A stretch of DNA of 64,000 nucleotides from UBA8437 sp964646205 (GCA_964646205.1 CAZYAZ010000002.1:1-64000), one strand, 5' to 3'; shown: positions 26,380-35,542, counted from the stretch's first letter. Numbers and translations: made by a program. The notes: generated by a model not told the origin, from the sequence alone.

Positions 26380-29352
26380 ATGGCCCTCCCTTCATTCCGG
26401 CACTGCCTGGCCTGCCTTGTCTCGTTGGCCACCCTGGCCTCCACGGCACTGGGCCAGGACCAGCCGGCAACGACTTCCCAGCCCGAGCCATCGGTTCGCA
26501 ACCGGACGCTGATCCAAAAACTGATCGAGCGCGTCGAAACACTCGAGATCGAACTGGGGAAGCTCCGCCAGGCGGGCAAGACCGTGGTCCCAACCGACCC
26601 GGCCAAGCAACGGGTCGTGGCGATGGTGGAATCCGCATTCCTGGGCGCTCCGTATTACCGCACCACCGGCAACAGGTTTCTCGCCGCCAAGCTGGTTCTG
26701 GTCAATCTCACCAACACACCGCTGACGGTCTCGCGACAAGCCACCAGGCTGAAAGTCGACGGCAAGCAGCACGTGATGCCCACGGCGATTCCCTCGACCA
26801 TTCGTACGGCCTCATTCCAGGTCGGAAACCAGAGTTTTCAGGTCAGCTCGTTGAAATGGTTGAACGAAATCACACTGCCGGCCGGCGGCAGCGGCAGCAC
26901 CTGGGTCATTTTTTCCCAGCTGCCCCAGGGGCCAAGTGTTCCCAAGCTCAGCCTCTCGCTGGGCATTGCCAAAACACCGGTCACGATCGACCTCAATGCC
27001 CGCGCCCGTGCCAAGCTGGCAATGTCAACTCGCCGCATTGGACCACGCGGCAGCCTGGGGCTGGTCACCATCGGTGGCCCGGTCGACACGATCAATATCG
27101 CCGAGCTGGTTGATCAGCTCGACACGCTCGTCACCGCCGGTGTCGTCCGTTCGGTCATCCAGTTCACCGACAAGGCGCCACCGATCGAATCGAGAATCTA
27201 CAGCTGGCTCAACCAGGCCGCTTCACTGGCCGGACAGGGCACCGCCACGGGCAACACTCCATTCCCAAGAATCCCGGCGGCTATCCGCGAACTGCACCTC
27301 GCCGCCATTCCCAATCAACGCAACAGTTCGAGAACCAGTTCCACCGTCCGCCGCAACGTTCCCGGGGTCATGATGATCCAGAAATCGGTTTCTCCGAACC
27401 CGTTCAACAATCGGGTCCGCGTGCACAAGACGGTCGAACACGCGGTGTCCGCGTCGCTGGCCTCGGCTTACCGGGTATTGCCACGCGGCGAATTGCTCGA
27501 GGAGATCCGGCAGGGCGATCCGCTGACACGACCGGCGGCCCTGGCCTGGGGTGGCGGTCGATTGCGAACCGAGGACCTGCCGCTGCTGCTGTCGCTCACG
27601 AATGACGACTCGCAGGTGATCGCCCAGGCGGCAACCGTCAGCCTGAGACATTTCGGGGAACCCGCGGCCGTTGGCCGCCTCCGCAGCCTGGCCCTGCAAA
27701 ATCAACCGGGTCTCTCGATCACGGCGTTTGATAGCCTGGCCGCCTCGCGGTACCCCGCTGCTCACGAGAGCCTGCTGAAGATGTTGGCCCAATCCGACAT
27801 CAAGGCCCGCAAGGAAATCGTCAGCACCATGGCACAATACCCCCGTCCGGCCTTCGCCGACGCCATCCACCGCTTCGCCACGGATGCCGAAACCGATGCC
27901 ACGCTCTCGCTGGTCGCGATGAAGGCCCTGGCCCAGATCGGTCACCCCGGCCTGATAACAGTGCTCGAGGAAGCGGTTCAAGGCAGCCACCCGGCACGGC
28001 GAGACACCGCACTGACGATTCTTGTCACGCGGCCCGATCGCAAGAGTCAACAGCTCGCGATGGAACACGTGCTGAAACGGCTCGAAACAGCTCCCCCGGA
28101 CAACACGATGAATGCGCTGCTGTTGCGAACTCGAGACCCCCGGGCCATCCCCATGCTGCTGAAACACCTGACCAACTCGACGGCCAATCGCGGCAACCTG
28201 GTCAAAACGCTCGTCGCGATCGGCGACCAGGACATTGCCGCCAAGTTGCTGGAGCACTACCCCAAGCTCAGCACCACCGAACGAGCCACTGTGCTGCGAG
28301 CCATCGGAAACAACGACATCAAGACCTTCCGCAAGCTCGCCCCCGACGCACTGGCCTCCAACAACAGCTCGCTGATCAGCGCGGCGTGTACCACTCTCCA
28401 GCAGGACGCTTCGCCCGAGGCCGTTGCCATGCTTGTCAAGGCATTCGATTCGACCAACTCCTCGACCGCCCTGAACTACATCGCCAACGCCCTGTCCGCC
28501 GTCGGTACTCCCGAGGCCCGCAAGGTGCTCGAGAATGCCCGGTCCGACAAGAACGCCAACAAGAGAAACTACGCGAAAAACGCGCTGCGAACCTTGATGC
28601 AACGGTCACCGGGATACCAGTACATCTCGATGGGACGACATTACTCGCAACAACTCGACTGGAAACAGGCACTCACCCAGTACAACCTGGCCATCAAGAT
28701 CGACCCCAGGCACTCGGCAGCCTACGCCGGTCGCGGCAACGCCCGCCTGCAGATGAAGGATCAGAAACTCGAAGATGTCCGCAAGGACTTCCTCAAGGCC
28801 GTCGAACTCGACCCGTTCAATTCCCAGGCCATGACCGGCATGGCCATCCTGTTGCTCCGTGAAGGCAAGCTCGATGCCGGCCTGAAGTACGCCGAGGATT
28901 CACAGAAACAGGCGATTTCCAGCAGCACAACAATCAAACGCATGTACGCCTACAACCTCGCCTGCGTGTACAGTCGGGCCATCGAATTGATCGTCAAGGA
29001 CGACAAGATTGGCGATCGGGACAACAAGCTGGCTTCCTGCCGCAAGAAAGCACTCAGCCAACTCGAATTGGCCATCAAGTACGGATGGCGGGACAAGACC
29101 TGGCTGAACAAGGACCCCGACCTCAAGGCGGTTCGGACCTATCCGGAATTCAAGAAGATCTTTGGGACCCCGGCAGCCAAGCCAACAGCCAAGCCGGGAA
29201 CAAAGCCAGCAGTCAAGAAGGCCCTCAAACGGGTGACCAGGCCGAAACCAAAGCCGGCAGCCAAGCCGAAACCAAAACCGGCGACAAAGAAAACCGTCAA
29301 GCCGGGAACCAAACCAGCCAACAAGAAGCCCGTCAAGCGGCAGGAAAGCTGA
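26380..29352 (+). CDS. secreted HEAT/TPR repeat protein with Lys/Pro-rich tail
   Basis: This is a 990-residue protein of unknown function. A Sec signal spans residues 1-25 (cut after ALG-QD), followed by a short coiled coil (~42-64, LIQKLIERVETLEIEL). Residues ~70-330 are beta-rich and unrecognised. Residues ~370-720 are HEAT-like helical pairs (ALAQIGHPGLITVLEEA, NNDIKTFRKLAPDAL). Residues ~740-880 are TPR-like (ALTQYNLAIKIDPRHSAAYA). The last ~65 residues are a low-complexity Lys/Pro/Ala/Thr tail of repeated KPGTKPA and KPKPA units. The layout suggests an extracytoplasmic scaffold. It ends 8 bp before the adenosyltransferase start. Confidence 0.87.
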   Translation: MALPSFRHCLACLVSLATLASTALGQDQPATTSQPEPSVRNRTLIQKLIERVETLEIELGKLRQAGKTVVPTDPAKQRVVAMVESAFLGAPYYRTTGNRFLAAKLVLVNLTNTPLTVSRQATRLKVDGKQHVMPTAIPSTIRTASFQVGNQSFQVSSLKWLNEITLPAGGSGSTWVIFSQLPQGPSVPKLSLSLGIAKTPVTIDLNARARAKLAMSTRRIGPRGSLGLVTIGGPVDTINIAELVDQLDTLVTAGVVRSVIQFTDKAPPIESRIYSWLNQAASLAGQGTATGNTPFPRIPAAIRELHLAAIPNQRNSSRTSSTVRRNVPGVMMIQKSVSPNPFNNRVRVHKTVEHAVSASLASAYRVLPRGELLEEIRQGDPLTRPAALAWGGGRLRTEDLPLLLSLTNDDSQVIAQAATVSLRHFGEPAAVGRLRSLALQNQPGLSITAFDSLAASRYPAAHESLLKMLAQSDIKARKEIVSTMAQYPRPAFADAIHRFATDAETDATLSLVAMKALAQIGHPGLITVLEEAVQGSHPARRDTALTILVTRPDRKSQQLAMEHVLKRLETAPPDNTMNALLLRTRDPRAIPMLLKHLTNSTANRGNLVKTLVAIGDQDIAAKLLEHYPKLSTTERATVLRAIGNNDIKTFRKLAPDALASNNSSLISAACTTLQQDASPEAVAMLVKAFDSTNSSTALNYIANALSAVGTPEARKVLENARSDKNANKRNYAKNALRTLMQRSPGYQYISMGRHYSQQLDWKQALTQYNLAIKIDPRHSAAYAGRGNARLQMKDQKLEDVRKDFLKAVELDPFNSQAMTGMAILLLREGKLDAGLKYAEDSQKQAISSSTTIKRMYAYNLACVYSRAIELIVKDDKIGDRDNKLASCRKKALSQLELAIKYGWRDKTWLNKDPDLKAVRTYPEFKKIFGTPAAKPTAKPGTKPAVKKALKRVTRPKPKPAAKPKPKPATKKTVKPGTKPANKKPVKRQES

Positions 29353-29360
29353 TTCGCGCA

Positions 29361-29927
29361 ATGGTCTACCTGGATCGAATCTACACTCGCGGAGGTGACG
29401 CGGGAGAAACGTCACTGGGTGACGGAAGTCGGATTCCCAAGACCAGCCAGAGGATCGTGGCCCAGGGAGCAGTGGACGAGCTGAATGCCGCCATCGGATT
29501 GGCCCGCACTCTCGCCAATGAACCCATTGGCAATAGCCTTGCCGAGACCCAGAACACGCTTTTCGACCTGGGCGCCGACCTGTCGGTGCCACATTCCGAT
29601 GAGTCCGAGAGTCCACGATTGCGGATCCTGCCCGAACAGGTCCAGGCTCTTGAATCGGCCATCGATTCATTCACTGAACAGTTGGAACCACTGACCAGCT
29701 TCGTGCTGCCGGGTGGATCCCCATCTGCCGCCGCCTTGCATCACGCGCGGACCGTGTGCCGCCGGGCGGAGATCGAGGTGTTGCGGCTCGCCGAATCGCA
29801 GAATATCAACGACCAGGTGCTCGCGTATCTCAACCGGCTGTCCGACTTCTTGTTCGTGGTTGCCCGGGCAGCCAACGACAATGGAAACAACGACATTCTC
29901 TGGATCCCCGGCGAACACGCCAATTGA
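29361..29927 (+). CDS. cob(I)alamin adenosyltransferase, PduO type
   Basis: This 188-residue cytoplasmic enzyme should transfer adenosyl from ATP to cob(I)alamin to make coenzyme B12. The start ATG at 29361 gives the canonical N-terminus YTRGGDAGETSLGDGSR, the ATP-binding segment. Other family marks are VDELNAAIGLAR, CRRAEIEVLRL, and YLNRLSDFLFVVAR. The open frame extends upstream through the low-complexity tail of the previous gene but is not conserved-looking there. It is 8 bp after the HEAT/TPR gene and 37 bp before the FMN oxidase. No cobalamin riboswitch is visible, as there is no leader. Confidence 0.95.
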   Translation: MVYLDRIYTRGGDAGETSLGDGSRIPKTSQRIVAQGAVDELNAAIGLARTLANEPIGNSLAETQNTLFDLGADLSVPHSDESESPRLRILPEQVQALESAIDSFTEQLEPLTSFVLPGGSPSAAALHHARTVCRRAEIEVLRLAESQNINDQVLAYLNRLSDFLFVVARAANDNGNNDILWIPGEHAN

Positions 29928-29964
29928 ACACGTTGTTCGCCTCGCAAAAGGACATCAGTCTCCC

Positions 29965-31170
29965 ATGCAAAGACGATCCTTCGCCAAGTTGCTGGCCCTG
30001 GGCGCCGGCAGCCAGTTGATCGGACAACCCGAAACTGCAGAGGCCGATGACCAGCCAAAGCCCCCGGTCGGGTCAGCCGAAGGACAGGCCGGTGACCAGC
30101 CCGACGCGGTCTGGGTTGGGGACTTTATCGAATTGTCTCGCCAGAAACTCCCCGAGGCCACGTGGGAATACATCACCACCGGCTCGGAGGACCAGGTCAC
30201 GCTGGCCGAAAACGTCAACGCATTTCGTCGCATTGGCCTCCTGCCCCCGATCCTTCACGGGGTCGGTGCCGCCGATCTCTCCACGACCGTCCTCGGCCAA
30301 AAGATCGACCTGCCCGTGATGCTGGCACCGGTCGCCGGACTGAGAATGTACCATCCCGATGGCGCACTGGGCTCGGCCCGCGCCGCTCACGCGGCGGGAA
30401 CCATCTGTGCCGTCAGCAGCAGCTGCCACAACAGTGCTGAAGAGGTGGCCGCGGCCAGTCCTGGTCCCAAGTGGTTTCAACTCTACATGCCCAAGGACAA
30501 GGGTGTGGCCCGGGCGCTGGTCAAGCGGGTCGAGGCCGCCGGGTACAAGGCGCTGGTGGTCACCGTCGACCTGGGAGAACGCAAGGACGCCGACCGCCGC
30601 AACGTCTTCAGTGTCCCTCGCAAGGTCCTCCTCAAGCACCTCCGCGACATCGGACATCCCTTGCCCGACACGATCAGCGACGCCGAACTCGAAGCCTTCA
30701 ACCTGGGGGCCTGGCGGTTGTCGATGTCCTGGGATGTCCTGGACTGGTTGCGGGGCATCACCAAGTTGCCGCTGGTGGTCAAGGGGGTCTTGTCTGCCGG
30801 TGATGCCCGGCGAGCGGTCGCGGAACACGCCGATGCGATTGTCGTCAGCAATCACGGTGGACGACGGCTTGATGGAATGCCCGCCACGATTGACCGGATG
30901 CAACGGGTTGCCGAAGTCGTCGACAACAGGTCCGAACTGCTGCTGGACAGCGGAGTCCGCCGTGGAACCGATGTGCTCAAGGCGATTGCCCTTGGAGCCC
31001 GAGCGGTCCTGGTCGGGCGACCCCAGGCCTGGAGTCTCGCAGCCAAGGGTGAACAGGGTGTCAGCCAAATGTTGACGTTTTTCCGAGAGGAGCTCGAAAA
31101 CGCCATGATCTCCTGCGGCTGCCGCACCGTGGCTGATATCAGCACCAACCTGCTACTCGACGATCAGTAA
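29965..31170 (+). CDS. FMN-dependent alpha-hydroxy-acid oxidase, Tat-like N-terminus
   Basis: This 401-residue protein belongs to the lactate/glycolate oxidase and L-lactate dehydrogenase flavoprotein family. The ATG at 29965 has AAAAGGAC upstream; the longer frame overlaps the previous gene. Conserved residues include Y69 in WEYITTGSEDQ, FQLYMPKD, VVTVDLG, the active-site H297 and R300 in SNHGGRRLDG, and the phosphate-binding DSGVRRGTDVLKAIALGA. Residues 1-28 (QRRSFAKLLALGAGSQ...) resemble a twin-arginine signal, so the flavoprotein may be exported folded. The acid oxidised is not predictable from sequence. Confidence 0.92.
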   Translation: MQRRSFAKLLALGAGSQLIGQPETAEADDQPKPPVGSAEGQAGDQPDAVWVGDFIELSRQKLPEATWEYITTGSEDQVTLAENVNAFRRIGLLPPILHGVGAADLSTTVLGQKIDLPVMLAPVAGLRMYHPDGALGSARAAHAAGTICAVSSSCHNSAEEVAAASPGPKWFQLYMPKDKGVARALVKRVEAAGYKALVVTVDLGERKDADRRNVFSVPRKVLLKHLRDIGHPLPDTISDAELEAFNLGAWRLSMSWDVLDWLRGITKLPLVVKGVLSAGDARRAVAEHADAIVVSNHGGRRLDGMPATIDRMQRVAEVVDNRSELLLDSGVRRGTDVLKAIALGARAVLVGRPQAWSLAAKGEQGVSQMLTFFREELENAMISCGCRTVADISTNLLLDDQ

Positions 31171-31181
31171 ACCGGCTCGTT

Positions 31182-31198
31182 CCCGGCAACCCGCCGGG
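31182..31198 (+). terminator. weak hairpin after the hydroxy-acid oxidase gene
   Basis: CCCGGC and GCCGGG pair around a five-base loop 11 bases after the stop codon at 31170. No T-run follows, so it may be a Rho-assisted end or merely a GC-rich palindrome. Confidence 0.33.
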
Positions 31199-31222
31199 TG
31201 GGTCAATAACCTCCAGTGTGCA

Positions 31223-31252
31223 TTCCCACCGCTCAATCGACCGACATATAAT
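31223..31252 (+). promoter_or_regulatory. candidate sigma70-type promoter for DUF1501 protein D
   Basis: TTCCCA (31223-31228) and a perfect TATAAT (31247-31252) are 18 bases apart within the 124-bp gap before the gene at 31295. The predicted leader is about 36 bases. Confidence 0.5.
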
Positions 31253-31294
31253 TGTAGAAACAACAGTCACCGGAGTTTCTACCCGAGTGCCTCA

Positions 31295-32704
31295 ATGAAG
31301 CATCGCGTGTCTCATTGCCCCGGACCATTCTCTCGACGCCAGTTCCTGTCCATGGGAACGCTGGGCGTTTCCGGTGTCGGCCTGGCCGACGTGATGCGGA
31401 TGAAGGCCGAGGCGGGGATCACGACCGACCCGGACACATCGTTTCTCTTTGTGTGGCTGCCCGGTGGGCCGCCCCACATGGAGATGTACGACATGAAGCC
31501 GAACGCGCCGGCTGATTATCGAGGCATTTTCAACCCGATTCCCACCACGGTTCCGGGACTGGATGTCTGTGAATTGATGCCCCGGCACGCGCGGATGGCC
31601 CACAAGTACAATGTCGTCCGTTCGATCAGCCACACCTTCGCCGACCACGGTGGTGGCCACAAGCGGCTGCAGACTGGACGCAAACCGGCCACGCCAACCG
31701 GCACCGTCAACGACGCTCCCTCGACCGGGTCCATCGTGTCCAAGACCCGTGAAAATTACGAGGTCGGGTTGCCCAACTACATCTCGTGTACCCCCAACGG
31801 GCGTCAGGGGACCGATGTCTTTGCTTTTGGATCCGCCTATCTCGGACCCAGCTACGTCCCGTTTGCCGTGCCCGGAGATCCGGGCGGCGCAAAATTCGAG
31901 GTCAAAAACCTGGGCCTGTCGCGGGCACTGGAAGACCGACTGGACGACCGTGTGTCGTTGCTCAAGGGCCTCGACACCCTGCAAAGCAACATCGACCGCA
32001 AAGGCGCACTCGATTCTCTCGACAAGTTCAACACCGAGGCCCTGTCGCTTTTGACCAGCAACAAGGCCCGCAAGGCGTTTGATCTTTCCGAGGAACCCGA
32101 CCATGTCCGCGACCTCTACGGACGTCACTGCTGGGGAAACCGTTGCCTGCTGGGGCGACGACTGATCGAGGCCGGTTGCAGCTTCGTGACCGTGGTCCTG
32201 GAGAACCCCTACAAATCGGGTATCCCGTCGCTGAAAGCCGGTACCTACAACTGGGACTCGCACGCGGTCAACTGTCACATCTTCGAGGATGCCAAGGTTC
32301 GCCTGCCGATTTATGATCATGCGATCAGCGGCCTGGTCGAGGACCTGCACCAGCGGGGCCTGGCCGATCGCAAGGTCCTGTTGGTCGTCACCGGAGAATT
32401 CGGACGAACACCACGACTGACGGTTCGCCCGGGCACCCAAACAAAAGTGGACCAGCCGGGCCGGGACCACTGGCCACAGGCGATGAGCCTGGTGACCACC
32501 GGATCCGGAATGACCAATGGACAGGTTGTTGGGTCGACCAACTCACGCGGCGAGCATCCTCATGATCGACCCCTGGAGCCGGGCGACCTGTGGGCCACCG
32601 TCTACCGCCACCTGGGGATCGACCCCGAGTGGACCTTCCCGGACCACAGCGGTCGGCCAATGCCGATCTTGCCCTCCGGCCATCCGATCCGAGAACTCAC
32701 CTGA
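31295..32704 (+). CDS. DUF1501 protein D, Tat-exported, next to a PQQ-like gene
   Basis: This is a 469-residue DUF1501 protein. Its twin-arginine signal lies at residues 12-40 (FSRRQFLSMGTLG). The metal-site-like segment reads GGPPHMEMYDMKPN (57-70), with Glu replacing the usual Asp. Others are VPGLDVCELMPRHARM, WDSHAVNCHIFED, TGEFGRTPRL and GRDHWPQAMS. It is of the ELMP class like the copies at 10576 and 62184, and lacks a DUF1549/1553 partner. A PQQ-like propeller gene follows 75 bp downstream on the same strand, the same family pairing as at 10576-13391. Its role is unknown. Confidence 0.92.
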   Translation: MKHRVSHCPGPFSRRQFLSMGTLGVSGVGLADVMRMKAEAGITTDPDTSFLFVWLPGGPPHMEMYDMKPNAPADYRGIFNPIPTTVPGLDVCELMPRHARMAHKYNVVRSISHTFADHGGGHKRLQTGRKPATPTGTVNDAPSTGSIVSKTRENYEVGLPNYISCTPNGRQGTDVFAFGSAYLGPSYVPFAVPGDPGGAKFEVKNLGLSRALEDRLDDRVSLLKGLDTLQSNIDRKGALDSLDKFNTEALSLLTSNKARKAFDLSEEPDHVRDLYGRHCWGNRCLLGRRLIEAGCSFVTVVLENPYKSGIPSLKAGTYNWDSHAVNCHIFEDAKVRLPIYDHAISGLVEDLHQRGLADRKVLLVVTGEFGRTPRLTVRPGTQTKVDQPGRDHWPQAMSLVTTGSGMTNGQVVGSTNSRGEHPHDRPLEPGDLWATVYRHLGIDPEWTFPDHSGRPMPILPSGHPIRELT

Positions 32705-32729
32705 TCTCGCGATCGCTCCCCTTTTCAAT

Positions 32730-32755
32730 AATTGCCTCCAACTGGCCAGGCAATT
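32730..32755 (+). other. perfect inverted repeat between DUF1501 D and PQQ-like C
   Basis: AATTGCCT (32730-32737) pairs with AGGCAATT (32748-32755) around a 10-base loop, 25 bases before the next start codon. It could be an attenuating mRNA hairpin or an operator. There is no T-run, so it is a poor terminator. Confidence 0.45.
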
Positions 32756-32779
32756 CGTCTACCGAGAGACCTCATCAAG

Positions 32780-34015
32780 ATGTTACGCCACACCCTGTTG
32801 CTGTTGTCCACCACCTGCCTGTTGTCACAGGCCGATCTGCCCGCCCAGGAGTGGACCCGTTTCCGAGGCCCCAATGGCACGGGCGTCAGCACGACGCAGG
32901 GAATCCCCTCGACCTGGACAACCGATGCGTACGTTTTTCAGACCAGGCTTCCCGGCACCGGACTCTCCTCGCCAGTCGCCTGGGGCGACCGTGTCTTCGT
33001 TACATCCGCGAATGCCGAGTCCGGTCGTCGACACCTGGTCTGCCTGTCGTTGACCACCGGCAAGGAGTTGTGGAAGCGGGACGAGCCTTTTGCCAGCCAC
33101 AGGAAGCACCGCCAGAACACATTCGCTTCAGCAACACCCGCCGTCGACGCCCAGCGGGTCTACACCATCTGGCAATCGCAGGTCGATTCGGCACTCTTGT
33201 GCTACCGCCATGACGGCACACCCGCATGGAAAGTTCCGCTGGGACCGTTCAAGGGTGGCCACGGGCCGGCCACATCACCGATCGTCCACAACGGCGTCGT
33301 TTATCTGTGCAATGACCACGAGGGACCCAGTTTCCTGTTGGCCGTCGACGCCGCCACGGGACAGATCAAGTGGAAGGTCCCCCGCAGCGGCAAGCGAGCC
33401 TGTTATTCGACTCCCTGCATTTTCCGCCGGCCCGGACACGGAACCGAGGTCATTTTTGTCCACTCCTACCAGGGCATCTGGGGGGTGTCGGCCGACTCGG
33501 GAACCAAGAACTGGGAAATCGATGTCTTCGGGACATTCAAACAGCGAGCCATCGCCTCGCCAGTAATCGCCGGCGACCTGGTCATCGGCTCCAGTGGTTT
33601 CACCACGGCCCGGAAGAACATCGTCGCTGTCCGTCCCGGCAAGAAACTCGGTGACGTCGCCGAAGCCTTCCGGGTCTCGCAGTCCGTACCACACATTCCC
33701 ACCCCACTGGTCTACGAGGATCACATGTACCTCTGGGCCGACATCGGCATCGTTTCATGCGTTTCCATGAAAACCGGCAAGTCGGTGTGGCGAGAGAGAA
33801 TAGGGGGCAAGTTCTTCGGTTCACCCATCTGCGTCGATGGACGCCTGTTCGCCATCGACTCCAAGGGCACCGTGGTGGTCGTGGCCGCCAGCCCCGAATA
33901 CAAGCTGCTGGGCAAGAACGCTCTGGGCGAACCCTCGCGGGCCACTCCAGCCGTCTCGGGCGGGAAACTGTTGTTGAGAACCGATTCTCAATTGATCGCT
34001 GTCGGCAAGGAGTAG
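32780..34015 (+). CDS. PQQ-like beta-propeller protein C, secreted
   Basis: This 411-residue protein starts at the ATG at 32780, which opens on a Sec signal (MLRHTLLLLSTTCLLSQ..., cut before QEWTR). The mature start WTRFRGPNGTGVS is the family hallmark shared with the 13391 copy. Propeller strands recur (KELWKRDEP, PAWKVPLG, GQIKWKVP, TKNWEIDV, KSVWRERIG), consistent with seven or eight blades. No quinoprotein dehydrogenase catalytic residues are evident. It follows DUF1501 D, and its stop is only 3 bp from the stop of the convergent sulfatase gene. Confidence 0.9.
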   Translation: MLRHTLLLLSTTCLLSQADLPAQEWTRFRGPNGTGVSTTQGIPSTWTTDAYVFQTRLPGTGLSSPVAWGDRVFVTSANAESGRRHLVCLSLTTGKELWKRDEPFASHRKHRQNTFASATPAVDAQRVYTIWQSQVDSALLCYRHDGTPAWKVPLGPFKGGHGPATSPIVHNGVVYLCNDHEGPSFLLAVDAATGQIKWKVPRSGKRACYSTPCIFRRPGHGTEVIFVHSYQGIWGVSADSGTKNWEIDVFGTFKQRAIASPVIAGDLVIGSSGFTTARKNIVAVRPGKKLGDVAEAFRVSQSVPHIPTPLVYEDHMYLWADIGIVSCVSMKTGKSVWRERIGGKFFGSPICVDGRLFAIDSKGTVVVVAASPEYKLLGKNALGEPSRATPAVSGGKLLLRTDSQLIAVGKE

Positions 34016-34018
34016 CCG

Positions 34019-35431
34019 CTACCGCAATGGTTTGGGAACTCCCTGTTCCACCTGCGGGCCAATCTTGCGGGTGAACTTCACCCCCGTGATACGATCGACG
34101 TTGTCCGCCCGCCGCCGCCGGCTCGCCGGAAAATCGTTCGTCCGTTTCTGCCAATCCCGCAACACGTCCTCGAGTCGACCCCGGATCTTGGCCAGGTTCG
34201 GTTGATCCGACAGATTGCGGAATTCGCCGGGGTCCATTCGTGCGTCGTAGAGTTCCACCGCTGGTCGCGGCACGGCAAAGACCTGTCGCTGATCGCTGTT
34301 GAGTTGACCCTGCTTTCGAGCCTTGACCAGATCCTGCCAGGATGGGCACCGACTGCAATCGGCCGGATGTCCAAACGGCTGGTCCAGGTACGCGTTGACG
34401 ATCAACTTGTGGGTTTTCGTCCGCACGCAGCGGATGTGCTCATCGGCGTTGTGCCAGTTCCGCTCGGCAAACACGTACTCACGACCGGCACGGGTTGGAT
34501 CCTCGAGCACCGGAACGAGGCTGCGACCCACCATTGTCGGCGGTTGGTCCAGCCCCGCCACGGCTGTAAACGTCGGGGCCAGATCAATGACGCTGGCCAG
34601 GCCGGTGTGCACGCCACCGGCCGCGATCCGTTTCGGCCAGCACATCACCAGCGGGGTGCCGATGCCCGAATCGTAGACCGTCCCCTTGGCCCGGGGAAAC
34701 GGTTCACCGTTGTCGCCCAGGAAAACGATCAGGGTGTTGTCGAACCGTTTTCGCTTCTTCAGCTCCGAAACCATCGTGCCAATGTCCTTGTCCATCCGGC
34801 CGATCTCGTCGTAGTACATTGCGATATCCCGTCGGGTCGCCGGCGTGTCCAACAGATAGGGCGGCACAACCACCCTGGCCGGATCGTGGGGCGGTTCCAG
34901 GGCTCCTGCCTTGTACGGGCGATGGGCATCACGAAAACCGACCCACATGAAAAACGGACGGTCACCCGCCGCCTCCGCCTGGTCGAGAAATTTCGAGAAC
35001 TGCCCGACCGACTTCCCGTACCAATCGAACTGTTTCATGCCGTTGGGACCGTAGTGGGTCTTGAGCATGTGGCCGGTGAAGTACCCCGACTTCTTCAACG
35101 GAGTCGGCACCAGGATCCCACCGGCCGGCAATGGCATGTGCAGATCCTCGGCTCCGGTTTGATGAGGATACCGCCCGCTGAGAATGCTGATCCTCGACGG
35201 GCTGCAGGATGAAGTGGTCAGGAATGCGTTCGTGAATCTCAATCCTGCCGCTGCCAGGGCATCGATATTCGGAGTGCGAATCGATGGGTGACCGTAACAG
35301 CCGTAGTCCTTCCAGCCGATGTCGTCACCGATCACGACCAGGATACTGGGACGTTCTTCAGCCACCACCGGTGAAACAACCAGTGAGGCGACAACGAGAA
35401 GCAGAAACTGGTGTGTGCGTGCAAGAAACAT
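34019..35431 (-). CDS. formylglycine sulfatase A (S1 family), secreted
   Basis: This 470-residue sulfatase should hydrolyse sulfate esters after its cysteine is converted to formylglycine. The ATG at 35431 has GAGGCGGG upstream and opens on a Sec signal (residues 1-24, cut after VVA). The metal ligands D36-D37 sit in VVIGDDIGW. The modification motif is C76-S-P-S-R80 in SSCSPSRISILSGRYPHQTG. Other family marks are KSGYFTGHMLKTHYG and LGDNGEPFPRAKGT. It is divergent from the second triad at 35606. The activating enzyme is not in the window, and the sugar substrate is unknown. Confidence 0.94.
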   Translation of the reverse strand: MFLARTHQFLLLVVASLVVSPVVAEERPSILVVIGDDIGWKDYGCYGHPSIRTPNIDALAAAGLRFTNAFLTTSSCSPSRISILSGRYPHQTGAEDLHMPLPAGGILVPTPLKKSGYFTGHMLKTHYGPNGMKQFDWYGKSVGQFSKFLDQAEAAGDRPFFMWVGFRDAHRPYKAGALEPPHDPARVVVPPYLLDTPATRRDIAMYYDEIGRMDKDIGTMVSELKKRKRFDNTLIVFLGDNGEPFPRAKGTVYDSGIGTPLVMCWPKRIAAGGVHTGLASVIDLAPTFTAVAGLDQPPTMVGRSLVPVLEDPTRAGREYVFAERNWHNADEHIRCVRTKTHKLIVNAYLDQPFGHPADCSRCPSWQDLVKARKQGQLNSDQRQVFAVPRPAVELYDARMDPGEFRNLSDQPNLAKIRGRLEDVLRDWQKRTNDFPASRRRRADNVDRITGVKFTRKIGPQVEQGVPKPLR

Positions 35432-35542
35432 GAACCCGCCTCGGAGTTCCGGGAAATGCAATTCGGAGAAGGACATCCGGACGATAGTAACCTGTCGCGG
35501 GCCGGGCAGCCTACCGAGCCGGCCCGGTCGGCTTCGCGAAGA

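Noticed and set aside
29085..29360. Gln-rich N-terminal extension of the cobalamin adenosyltransferase
   Set aside because: It is the second frame of the Lys/Pro-rich tail of the preceding gene. The canonical N-terminus YTRGGDAGETS begins right after the ATG at 29361.
29353..29360. Cobalamin riboswitch before the adenosyltransferase
   Set aside because: Only 8 bases separate it from the preceding gene, so there is no room for a leader.
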